In this document: in pieces, positions 33,043-41,336 of the stretch
Layout of the letters: every line of letters begins with the position of its first letter
Numbering within the stretch: the first letter of the stretch is position 1
Source: UBA5336 sp038522375
GTDB lineage: Bacteria; Pseudomonadota; Alphaproteobacteria; Caulobacterales; Hyphomonadaceae
Reading direction: 5' to 3'
DNA length: 62,363 nucleotides
Assembly (NCBI GenBank): GCA_038522375.1
Contig: JBCBKE010000006.1
Span: 1-62,363 of the forward strand
Made by a program: the position numbers and the translations under genes
The notes under the pieces: model-generated
What the model saw: the letters and a program-made list of their open reading frames with translations, nothing else
The model's database searches: none
Told to the model about the DNA's origin: nothing

Positions 33043-33936
33043 ATGGGCCCTGACCTCCAAGCCACGACACCGACCCGGGCGCTCCTGGGTGGCATCGGCG
33101 CTGAGATCCCGCTGGGAACCGGCGTTGAGCCGGACGAGACCGCCGACGATTTCGGCTCTCGCGTATCGAGCTTGTCGCCCGAAGCAATCTGCCCCGGTCA
33201 GGCTCAAATCCGGGAGGTTGTGAACTACAGGAAGTTTCCGTGGTCGGCCCTTGTCTATGTTCGCGCTTCCTATCGCCGGTTTGGCAATAAGCCGCTTGTG
33301 ATTTCAGGGAGCGGGTGGATGGTGGCGCCGGGCCTCATCATGACGGCGGCCCATAATGTCTACAAGCACGCCATGGATCATGGGAGCCGCCGCGCAATCA
33401 AGGTCGAGGTGTTCTCGGGCTATGCGGCCGGTGAACGCCGAATGGGTGCGCGGACGGACATCGCCGACGATGACGTGCTGTTCTCACCGCGGTTTGCCAA
33501 CGGTCCACCGTTCAACCGGCCGTTCGACTATGCGTTCCTGCGGGTCCGAGACGCAGCCTTTACCCGATCCATCGGACGTCCCCTGCCGGCCGCTGTCGTG
33601 CCCGAAGGGTGCCGGGATGCGGTTTTGGTCAGCGGTTATCCCGTGCCGTCGGGCGCGGGGGTGCATCTGCGCGCGGGCCGCATGCATACGGGTGAGAACT
33701 TCATGGCCCAGGGCGGCAGGGGGGCAACGCACCGCTACTCCATCCAGACCCTTGGCGGGCAAAGTGGCGGGCCCGTCATCTGGGTCAACCCGACCGATCA
33801 TACCGAAATCGCGTCCATCGGTATCCACGTCCATGGCAGGTGTCCGTTCAACATGGCCCGGCGCATTGACGTGCCCCTGTACGAGCTGACTCAACAGCTT
33901 GCTCGCGACATCGTTGCCCGCGGGGTGGGGGTATGA
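33043..33936 (+). CDS. trypsin-like (V8/glutamyl endopeptidase type) serine protease
   Basis: A 297-residue protein with a complete chymotrypsin-fold triad: His104 in MTAAHNVYKHA, Asp162 in RPFDYAFLRV and Ser241 in LGGQSGGPVIWV. The first 60 residues are a non-conserved leader without a signal peptide, so it seems cytoplasmic unless exported by another route. The stop overlaps the next start (ATGA). It is one of three trypsin domains encoded in this operon. I infer a role in proteolytic activation or effector killing. Substrate unknown. Confidence 0.82.
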   Translation: MGPDLQATTPTRALLGGIGAEIPLGTGVEPDETADDFGSRVSSLSPEAICPGQAQIREVVNYRKFPWSALVYVRASYRRFGNKPLVISGSGWMVAPGLIMTAAHNVYKHAMDHGSRRAIKVEVFSGYAAGERRMGARTDIADDDVLFSPRFANGPPFNRPFDYAFLRVRDAAFTRSIGRPLPAAVVPEGCRDAVLVSGYPVPSGAGVHLRAGRMHTGENFMAQGGRGATHRYSIQTLGGQSGGPVIWVNPTDHTEIASIGIHVHGRCPFNMARRIDVPLYELTQQLARDIVARGVGV

Positions 33937-36017
33937 GCCGCACTGCGCATGGCTCGGCAACGACGGCACCGGCCGAGAAAGCGGCGCGGCCGGTTGACGT
34001 GCCCCTTGGCCCGCTGCTGCTCCTTGGATTTTCTGCCTACGCCCTGGCGGTTGCAGGCTGGTTCTGGGCGTTGGGGACCGAGATGCCATTGGGCCCGGGC
34101 CGGATTTTGGAGTCGCTCTACCTCGGCCTCTCGGTCGTGGCGCCTTCTGATGTGTATACCGCCCAGTCGCTGAAGGCCTATAGCGAGATGCCGATGCCCG
34201 ACGGGGCGAAGACGATGCTCCTGGCGGCCCGCTGGCTGGGCGCGATCTTCTTTATTCTCACGGTGGCCAAAGTGGCCCTCGGTTACACCTATCAGAGCGT
34301 GCTGAAGCGCTACGCCAAGTGGCGCTACCAGGATCATGTGGTGATCATCGGAGACAGGCCCTTTGCCTATGAGGCTGCGCGTGAGGCCGCCAGGCGTGAC
34401 CTGCGCGTTGTGCATTTCGAGCCGGGCGGCAAGGAAACCATTCCCGACGGTATCCTGACGCTGGACAGCGATATCGGACTGCCGGCGATGCTGGAGTGGT
34501 CTTCGGCACACCGGGCCCGCGCCGTGATCTTCGCCACCGGTGATAATGCGGACAGCGCAGAACTTGCCGAGCGCCTCTTCAACGACAAGGCTTTCCAGGC
34601 GAAAGCGCGCAGGGCCAGCGATCAGGGAATTGCGGCCAGCAAGGCGCGCGCAGGGCCCCATATCTTCGTTTTCACGGATGATGCTTGGTATGAGCGGCGC
34701 GAGGAACTGGACTACAGCTTCCATGCGCCTTCGGACGTACCCGCCGAGGAGGCCCAGCTAGACAGCGTGGTCGAATATGTGGGCGAAAGCCGGGCCGCTG
34801 CCCGCGCCCTGATGACCCGGGAACCGGTTTTCCGCCTCCAGAAGGACGAAATCCAGCACACGATCGTCGTCGGCTTTGGCCATATGGGCCAGGCGATCCT
34901 CGCCGAACTCTGCGAGAGCCAGCGGACCGACCCCAGCCGCAAGCAGCGCATCACCATCCTCGACCCCAATCCCGACGTCTGGACCCAGTTCACGCAGCAG
35001 GTGCCCGCCTGGCAGGATGTCTTTGACGGGGTCTTCATCCCGCGCCCCGTCGATGCGTTGGAAGACCATCAGGCAACGTTCGTGGCACGGCTCAAGGCTG
35101 CGCCCCCGGCGGCAATCTATGTGACAACGGGCGGCGGGATCGACCCGATGGCCGCCGCCGCAGATGTGAAGCGGGTGATTGCCAATATGGCCGAGAACGG
35201 CCTCGTGCCCGAAGACAAGATTGGTTGTCCGATTTTTGCCTGCGCGCGGGGCGGGTCGGGCCGCCTGGCCGGGAATGTGGCGGCCAAGATCCCTGCTGAT
35301 ACCACCTGCCCCGTCCTGCAACGGCTCCCGATCGAACCCTTCGGAAGCTGGCGCGATCTGGTGGCCGCCTCGCGGGTTCTCGATGACGAGCCTGATCTCG
35401 CCGCCTTCGACATCCACGCCACCCACACCAAGCTCTACAGCGCTGCACCGCCCGCCAATTGGAGCCACCTCGCCGAGATCAACCGCTATTCGAGCCGGTC
35501 TGCGGCCAGTTACGTGCCCGCCCTTCTCCATGCGGCCGGATTTGACCTTACACCATGGCTGACGGGAACGACGGGAGAAGCGCCCTCGGTCAACCGCCTG
35601 CCGCGCCTGGCGCAGGGCCATCCCCTGATCGACAGTCCGAGCACCGCGGTAAAGCTGGCGCGGCTGGAACATGTGCGATGGTGCGCCGAACGGTACCTGC
35701 GCGGGTTTCGTCGCGGACCGAAGGATCTCGACCGCAAACGCCACCATAGCCTGGTCCCATTCGATGCGCTCGACGGAGGATCGAAGGCCTACAACATCCA
35801 GTATATTGCTGCCTTGGAGGACATCCTGTTCAGCAAGGCGACGGGGGCGTGGGTGGCACGGTCCGTTGATGTTCGGCCAACCGTGATGCGGCCAACCGAT
35901 TATGCCTTGATCCGCGAGGCCGACCTCGATCCCGAAGCAATGACGCTGGACATGCAGGCGTCCAAGCCTGCCACGCTCAACCCCGACACGAAAGACGTGG
36001 AGCTCGCCCATGGCTAA
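33933..36017 (+). CDS. two-helix membrane protein with RCK-like domains and C-terminal RyR domain
   Basis: A 694-residue protein. Two membrane helices (about 24-47 and 94-118) flank a possible pore loop (SLYLGLSVVAPSDVYT), the layout of a 2TM potassium channel but without a TVGYG filter. Then come two Rossmann/TrkA-N-like domains: one with a degenerate loop (VVIIGDRPFAYEAAREA, 136-210) and one with an intact GFGHMG (309-345). Residues 574-628 are a RyR domain (KLARLEHVRWCAERYL, GPKDLDRKRHHSLVPFDAL). Such RyR domains are proposed to bind nucleotide-type ligands. I infer a ligand-gated channel or membrane sensor. It overlaps both neighbours (4 and 8 bases). Confidence 0.82.
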   Translation: MSRTAHGSATTAPAEKAARPVDVPLGPLLLLGFSAYALAVAGWFWALGTEMPLGPGRILESLYLGLSVVAPSDVYTAQSLKAYSEMPMPDGAKTMLLAARWLGAIFFILTVAKVALGYTYQSVLKRYAKWRYQDHVVIIGDRPFAYEAAREAARRDLRVVHFEPGGKETIPDGILTLDSDIGLPAMLEWSSAHRARAVIFATGDNADSAELAERLFNDKAFQAKARRASDQGIAASKARAGPHIFVFTDDAWYERREELDYSFHAPSDVPAEEAQLDSVVEYVGESRAAARALMTREPVFRLQKDEIQHTIVVGFGHMGQAILAELCESQRTDPSRKQRITILDPNPDVWTQFTQQVPAWQDVFDGVFIPRPVDALEDHQATFVARLKAAPPAAIYVTTGGGIDPMAAAADVKRVIANMAENGLVPEDKIGCPIFACARGGSGRLAGNVAAKIPADTTCPVLQRLPIEPFGSWRDLVAASRVLDDEPDLAAFDIHATHTKLYSAAPPANWSHLAEINRYSSRSAASYVPALLHAAGFDLTPWLTGTTGEAPSVNRLPRLAQGHPLIDSPSTAVKLARLEHVRWCAERYLRGFRRGPKDLDRKRHHSLVPFDALDGGSKAYNIQYIAALEDILFSKATGAWVARSVDVRPTVMRPTDYALIREADLDPEAMTLDMQASKPATLNPDTKDVELAHG

Positions 36018-37878
36018 ATCGACACTCCTGGTGGCCGATGACCAGCAGTCACTTTACAGGCTTGATGAGTTCCGCGGCGAGCCGTTCGTCCCCGAAGAGA
36101 CCTACGTGTCGATCGCTGTTCGTGCGATCAGCCTGAAACGGGGCTTTTTCAGCTCGGCGAAGTATGGCCCCTACATCTATGGCGTGATCGGGCAGACGAA
36201 TTTCGATGCCCAGACCAAGCTGGCAGGCGTTTTCGCACCGGCAACGGAAGGCCGGGTCTTCAACCAGTCCATGTCCCGGGGCGCCGCGCCCATGGGGGGC
36301 GCCAGTACGGGCGCCGGCTCCCAGGTTGCTTCACCGGTGCCCGAACCCGATTTCGGAGGCCTTGGACAGTCCAATGGCAACGGCACATCCCCGGTTCCTG
36401 CGCCCCGCACCACGGACATGATCCCGGAATCGCTGCCATTGCCGGAAATGGGATACAAGCGGCAGGACCGCGTGCTGGTGATCAACAAGCAGCTGACACC
36501 CAGGCTGGTCTATCGCGGCGTCGGGCCCATCGAACTGGGCTTTGGCAGCGTGCTCCAGAAAGACCATTTCGGCGATGCGCTTGCGCTGCTGGAAGATACG
36601 CTGAAGACCCCGGTGGCCCAGTTCGTGTCGATGACCAATCCCGCCATCGGCCAGACACTGAACCAGGCCGATATCAGTGATACGATCAGCAAGACGTTCG
36701 AACTGATTGACGACAAAAAGGGCTCGGTCCGGCAGGCCTCCTTCGCCTCCAGCCTTGATGACCTGTTCGACAATGAGAATGGCCAGTTGTCTTCGGGATT
36801 CTACGCCCTCATCGCCGATGACGATCCCGGCGACGAGATCGGCTATGACAGGGCGCGGCGGACACTGACCCGCCGCGGCAAACCCTATACGGGATCGCCA
36901 TACCTCGTGTTCGAGCTTCGCCGGGAAGCGCAGAGGCCCGACTGGGGCAGCATCCCCGATGTCAATCTCGCCTGGCGGACGCTCCAGGCCCAGGTGCGCG
37001 ATGGGGCGTTCGACGAGGCGCTATCGGCTTTCCGGACGGCAGTTTTCCTGTCACCGGACCTCGTGGCGAGCGATGCGAAGCGGATCCATGAGGCAGCCAA
37101 GCGCAAGCTTGCCCCGTTGATGACCAACCAGGAGTTCTTCCACCTGCCCAAGCTGGCGAGTCTCGGTGACGCGCTACGGCCAATCATGGAAGAGATAGCG
37201 GCTGGCCCCATTGGTGAAGCCCGGGATGAGTATGCGCGCTTCGAGCGCTGCCACAAGGTGATGCGCGTCTATGAGGGCGGGTTCGTGGATCACCCGAATG
37301 ACCCGGGTGGAGCCACCAACCAGGGGGTGACCCAGAAGACCTATGACCAGTTCCGGGAGAAACGCGGCGAGCCCCGCCAATCGGTGCGCAACATCACCGA
37401 AACGGAAGTCCAGATGATCTATTTCGAGGGTTACTGGCGGGCCGGCCATTGCCACCGTATGCCCGATGATGCCTCTGCCCTGGCCCTGTTCGATGCTTGT
37501 GTGAACCACGGCCTGCGCCAGGCCATGCGCTTCATTCAGCGGGGGGCAGGGCTGCCGCCGGCCGCCGTGGATGGTTTTTTCGGGCCCAATACCTTGGCTG
37601 CCGTGGAGCGGACCGATACCGCCTTGCTGGTTGACCGGGCCCTGGATGCCCGCTGGACGTTCTACGAGAAGATCATGGCACGAAACACCAAGCTCGAGAG
37701 CTTCCGCCGGGGCTGGAAAGCCCGTGTCGACAGCATGCGGAAGATCACCACCTCATGGCTCACGGGGCAGGAAAGCATCGTTGCGCACTTGCCGCTATTG
37801 GGCCCGGAAGAGATTGCAGCGCCCGACCTGTCGGGCATGATGAGTACCACCGTTACCTTGCAGGGAGCCCCGCAATGA
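36010..37878 (+). CDS. unknown N-terminal region fused to GH108 muramidase and peptidoglycan-binding domain
   Basis: A 622-residue protein. Residues 1-400 have no family I recognise; they include a Gly/Pro-rich linker (about 85-135). Residues 407-500 are a GH108 lysozyme-like domain (CHKVMRVYEGGFVDHPNDPGG) with the catalytic Glu422 intact, as in typhoid-toxin-secretion muramidase TtsA and phage endolysins. Residues about 500-590 match the PG_binding_3 domain that follows GH108 (VDGFFGPNTLAAV). There is no signal peptide. It starts 8 bases before the end of the RyR-channel-like gene and its stop overlaps the next ATG. It could cut the wall as an effector or open a gap for export. Confidence 0.8.
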   Translation: MAKSTLLVADDQQSLYRLDEFRGEPFVPEETYVSIAVRAISLKRGFFSSAKYGPYIYGVIGQTNFDAQTKLAGVFAPATEGRVFNQSMSRGAAPMGGASTGAGSQVASPVPEPDFGGLGQSNGNGTSPVPAPRTTDMIPESLPLPEMGYKRQDRVLVINKQLTPRLVYRGVGPIELGFGSVLQKDHFGDALALLEDTLKTPVAQFVSMTNPAIGQTLNQADISDTISKTFELIDDKKGSVRQASFASSLDDLFDNENGQLSSGFYALIADDDPGDEIGYDRARRTLTRRGKPYTGSPYLVFELRREAQRPDWGSIPDVNLAWRTLQAQVRDGAFDEALSAFRTAVFLSPDLVASDAKRIHEAAKRKLAPLMTNQEFFHLPKLASLGDALRPIMEEIAAGPIGEARDEYARFERCHKVMRVYEGGFVDHPNDPGGATNQGVTQKTYDQFREKRGEPRQSVRNITETEVQMIYFEGYWRAGHCHRMPDDASALALFDACVNHGLRQAMRFIQRGAGLPPAAVDGFFGPNTLAAVERTDTALLVDRALDARWTFYEKIMARNTKLESFRRGWKARVDSMRKITTSWLTGQESIVAHLPLLGPEEIAAPDLSGMMSTTVTLQGAPQ

Positions 37879-40800
37879 CCCTTGCCGCGCTCACCGATCT
37901 TTCTGTTCAGCGGGACGAGTTTCACCGCGCCCGCAAACGCCTCATGGGGCTTGGCTATGAGGAATCCCGCGTCGATGCGATTGCCGCGATTGCCCGGGTC
38001 GTCGATGAGGCCGATGATTTGGGCAATGAGGGCGATGGGGAAATCCTGAAGGTGGCTCAGACGCTCCAGGACAAGCGCGCCTTTGGGCTCATGCTTGTCC
38101 TTTGCATCCTGGCGGAGCGGTCCGGTCTCGGCTCCGATGGCCTGCGCCAAAAGGAAGTCCAGGCGCTGATCGAGGTAGGCCGGCTGGGTGAAGCGGTGCG
38201 TCGGGCCAAGACGCTGGCAGCCGGGACCGCCTATGCCAAGCCGGGGACGGCGGACTACAGGATCTGGTCGTCCGCAATGGGGAATGTGGGACGGGCCTAC
38301 AAGCAGGGATACATGAATGCGGCGGCGAACAGGGTCGAGGATCCTGCGGCGCCGGCGCCAAGCCCCACGGACCTGGAGCGGTCGGTCGAGATCTACAATG
38401 CCGTCTGGGAACGGTCCAAGCGGGATGTGGAAGCCCATCCCGATGTGGTCAGGGCGCCGTCCACCTATCATGGCATCAACGCTGCGGCCCTGATCATTCG
38501 CGCCGAACGGGACCGGGCCAATCCCTTCGAGGGTCAGGATGCCGAGGAGTTCGACTGGGCCTCCGGCGAGGCTGCCCGGACGCTCGCTGAAGATATCCTC
38601 GCGGTCCACGAGGAGGACCTGAAGGCCGCGCTCCAGCCGGGCACCCGGCCAGGTGATATCTGGACGCTGGCGACCTGCGGCGAGGCCTACCTCGTGCTGG
38701 GTTACGACAGTGACGCTGCGCTCTGTTATGGCGCCTATGCCGGCAATCCCGAAAACGATGCCTTCAAGATCGCCTCATCCCTGCGCCAGCTTGAGGAAGT
38801 CTGGGGTATCTCCGGCGATGACGACGACACCCGGGGCCAGATTGTCCGCATCCTGAAAACTGCGCTTTTGAACCTGCAGAAGGGAAAGCAATCGGCTGTT
38901 GCGGGGCAGGCACCCGAAGATGTGGTGCAGACCGAACCGGTGATCCTGACGCCGGTTGAGGCGGGCCTTATCCGTCGGGACCTCGAAAAGGCCAGGGAGG
39001 TGGCCCATGACCCGACCGATGGCTACCAGGCCTATTTCAACAAGCGCGACGAGGTCACACAGACCGGTCGCATGATGGCCATGGACCGGCTGCTTGGCGC
39101 CATGGACCGATTGCGCAGTATCTGCGCGATCGAGACCATCGACGGCAGCGACTGGGTCCAGATCGGTTCGGGCTTTTTCGTCGATGGCGGCGTTTTCCGG
39201 GACGATTGGGCCGGCCAACCCTTGATAGCGACCAATTACCATGTGGTTGGGGGTAGCGACGGGGTGATGGCGGCCTCTTACCAGCGCAGCCGGGCGGTCT
39301 TCTTCGAATATGACCCGATCCAACGGACACGGGATGAGACCGCCATCAGCTTCGAAGCCGTCGCATGGATGTCCAAACCGCTCCACCACGATATCACCCT
39401 CTTGAGGCCGAAGGGGCCCCTGCCCGCCAATGCCAAGCCGTTGATGCCCGCCGATGTCAGCGACTATCTCCCCGTGCGGGGCGCGCTCGATGAGGATGGC
39501 TGCGACTATAACGTGGTTGTCCTGGGCTTCCCCCTCGGCGGGGAGCCGAAATTCTCCTTTGACGATGAGTTGTTGCTGGACCATTCGGTGGGCGACCCCG
39601 CCGGTCCCGTGCGGCCCGTGGAAAACCTCGATGGCCGGCCTGAACAGTTGCACTACCGCACACCGACCGAACCGGGCAGTTCCGGTAGCCCGGTATTCGA
39701 CAGTGCCTCCTGGGCCCTGATCGGCATCCACCACAAGGGCAGCCCCAACCTGAAGCGGATACCCTCCAAGTCTGGCCGCTACGAAGCCAACCAGGGCATC
39801 TGGATCCCCTCGATCCGGGCCGCCATCAATACACCCGCCGCGGTGATGGGAGATACCGGCGGCGATGGGGCTTCGGACGTGGGCGCGGAAACGGGCGCTG
39901 AATTCGCCGGCGTCGCCGGCGCCGTTATTGGGGCGGTTGCCGGCCAGATTGCCTCGCGCATCGGCTCAACGGACTATCCCGACGCCAGTGCGACCCCACG
40001 GGCCAGCGGCCATGACACGGTGGTGATGGGCAAACCGCTGGGCCCACCGGGTTACAGTGCACCGTCCACCCCGCCCTCCAGCCTCATCATCCCGGGCCGG
40101 CGGATCACCCAGCCCCAGGATGACCCTGCCTTGCTGGAGCGCCTACTGAAGACGGGCGTCTATTCGGGAGATCTCGACGCGTTCCGCATGAAAAGCTCCG
40201 GGTTTGAAACGGTGATCGGGGACGATAATCGCACGCAGATCCACGCCACCGCAGCTTATCCCTTCCGCATGATCTGTTCGCTCACCATGCATTGGGAGGG
40301 CGGTACGCAAACGGTGGGTACGGGATTCCTGGTGGGCCAGCGCACGGTATTGACGGCGGGCCACTGCATCCTGCCAAGCCGCGGCAGCCCCTATCCCACC
40401 GGTATCGAAATCCGGCCCGGGCGCGCGGGACAGCATGAACCCTTCGCCCATTTCGGATCGCTTTATGCCGAGAAAGTGTCGCTGCATGGGGAATGGTCGA
40501 ACCGGTTCGATCCGCGCTTCGACGTGGGTGCCCTGCATCTCAACCGCGAAATCGGTGAGGAGCTTGGCTGGTTCCGTGTGGCAGCCCGTGCGCCCGATTC
40601 CCTGAAGAAACAATGGGTGCATGTGACAGGCTATCCCGGCGATAAGGTCACGCGGCTGGGCGAGGGCGCAGAGAGCCTGTATGCCGCTGAGCTTTGGCAC
40701 CACGCCACCCCGGTGGAAATGGTCCATGACGGCCGCGTCTATTATCCGGCCGACACGTTCGGCGGCCAGTCGGGATCACCGGTCTATACCTATGACAAGG

Positions 40801-40937
40801 ACGGCGTGGCCACGGTGGTCGGCGTTCACGCTTACGGCACCGGAACCAGCGGGCCCGCCTATGCGTTCGAAAACAATTCCGCCGGCTGGGTCGATGCCGG
40901 GCTATTGCAAATCATCTCCGATTGGAGGACGCTTTAA
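37875..40937 (+). CDS. TPR/TRAFs-binding-like protein with two trypsin-like protease domains
   Basis: A 1020-residue protein. Residues 1-340 are helical repeats resembling the MAP3K TRAFs-binding domain (DUF4071), with the signature STYHGINAAALII at 196-208. Protease 1 (about 405-650) has His456 (ATNYHVVGG), Asp506 (HHDITLL) and Ser603 (EPGSSGSPVF). A Gly/Ala-rich hydrophobic stretch (677-694) follows. Protease 2 (about 790-1015) has His830 (LTAGHCI), Asp883 (RFDVGAL) and Ser966 (FGGQSGSPV). Both triads are complete. Start 37875 overlaps the previous stop (ATGA). The repeat region suggests partner binding; the tandem proteases suggest a cascade. No signal peptide. Confidence 0.82.
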   Translation: MTLAALTDLSVQRDEFHRARKRLMGLGYEESRVDAIAAIARVVDEADDLGNEGDGEILKVAQTLQDKRAFGLMLVLCILAERSGLGSDGLRQKEVQALIEVGRLGEAVRRAKTLAAGTAYAKPGTADYRIWSSAMGNVGRAYKQGYMNAAANRVEDPAAPAPSPTDLERSVEIYNAVWERSKRDVEAHPDVVRAPSTYHGINAAALIIRAERDRANPFEGQDAEEFDWASGEAARTLAEDILAVHEEDLKAALQPGTRPGDIWTLATCGEAYLVLGYDSDAALCYGAYAGNPENDAFKIASSLRQLEEVWGISGDDDDTRGQIVRILKTALLNLQKGKQSAVAGQAPEDVVQTEPVILTPVEAGLIRRDLEKAREVAHDPTDGYQAYFNKRDEVTQTGRMMAMDRLLGAMDRLRSICAIETIDGSDWVQIGSGFFVDGGVFRDDWAGQPLIATNYHVVGGSDGVMAASYQRSRAVFFEYDPIQRTRDETAISFEAVAWMSKPLHHDITLLRPKGPLPANAKPLMPADVSDYLPVRGALDEDGCDYNVVVLGFPLGGEPKFSFDDELLLDHSVGDPAGPVRPVENLDGRPEQLHYRTPTEPGSSGSPVFDSASWALIGIHHKGSPNLKRIPSKSGRYEANQGIWIPSIRAAINTPAAVMGDTGGDGASDVGAETGAEFAGVAGAVIGAVAGQIASRIGSTDYPDASATPRASGHDTVVMGKPLGPPGYSAPSTPPSSLIIPGRRITQPQDDPALLERLLKTGVYSGDLDAFRMKSSGFETVIGDDNRTQIHATAAYPFRMICSLTMHWEGGTQTVGTGFLVGQRTVLTAGHCILPSRGSPYPTGIEIRPGRAGQHEPFAHFGSLYAEKVSLHGEWSNRFDPRFDVGALHLNREIGEELGWFRVAARAPDSLKKQWVHVTGYPGDKVTRLGEGAESLYAAELWHHATPVEMVHDGRVYYPADTFGGQSGSPVYTYDKDGVATVVGVHAYGTGTSGPAYAFENNSAGWVDAGLLQIISDWRTL

Positions 40938-40940
40938 CCC

Positions 40941-41312
40941 ATGGTGAAAACAACTGGAGAGCTGCTGGCGGAAGCCCGGGTAGAGGCCATGGCAGAGGTG
41001 GTTCACGAGGCCGTGCGAACCTGGCAGAAGGTGAACGGCCAGCCGACATCGCCGAGCTGGAGCAAGGCGCCGAAATGGATGCGGGAATCGACCGCCGAGA
41101 GCGTTCAGTTCACGATCGATAATCCAGAAGCGCCGCACAGTGCCCAACACGACCAATGGATGGAACAGAAACGGCGGGATGGTTGGGTTTTCGGCGCCGA
41201 GAAAGACGCCGACAAGAAAACCCACCCGATGCTCAAACCCTATGACGAGCTGCCCGACTTCGAAAAGCGGAAGGACGCCCTGTTCAAGGCTGTCGTTGAT
41301 GCGCTGATGTGA
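40941..41312 (+). CDS. stand-alone RyR domain protein
   Basis: A 123-residue protein that is essentially one RyR domain: VVHEAVRTWQKVNG at the N-terminus and then HDQWMEQKRRDGWVFG, DADKKTHPMLKPYDELPDFEKRKD, close to the vertebrate ryanodine-receptor repeat pattern. It starts 3 bases after the tandem-protease gene and is the last gene of the operon. Together with the RyR domain of the channel-like protein, the operon encodes two. It may sense a small ligand and regulate the proteases. No homologue with known function is recognised. Confidence 0.85.
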   Translation: MVKTTGELLAEARVEAMAEVVHEAVRTWQKVNGQPTSPSWSKAPKWMRESTAESVQFTIDNPEAPHSAQHDQWMEQKRRDGWVFGAEKDADKKTHPMLKPYDELPDFEKRKDALFKAVVDALM

Positions 41313-41336
41313 TCGCCCCGACGCCTGCTGGCGCAA

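Noticed and set aside
34758..36011. 417-codon minus-strand frame across the RyR/RCK gene
   Set aside because: It is antisense to a protein with two recognised domains; Gly/Arg/His-rich with no signature of its own.
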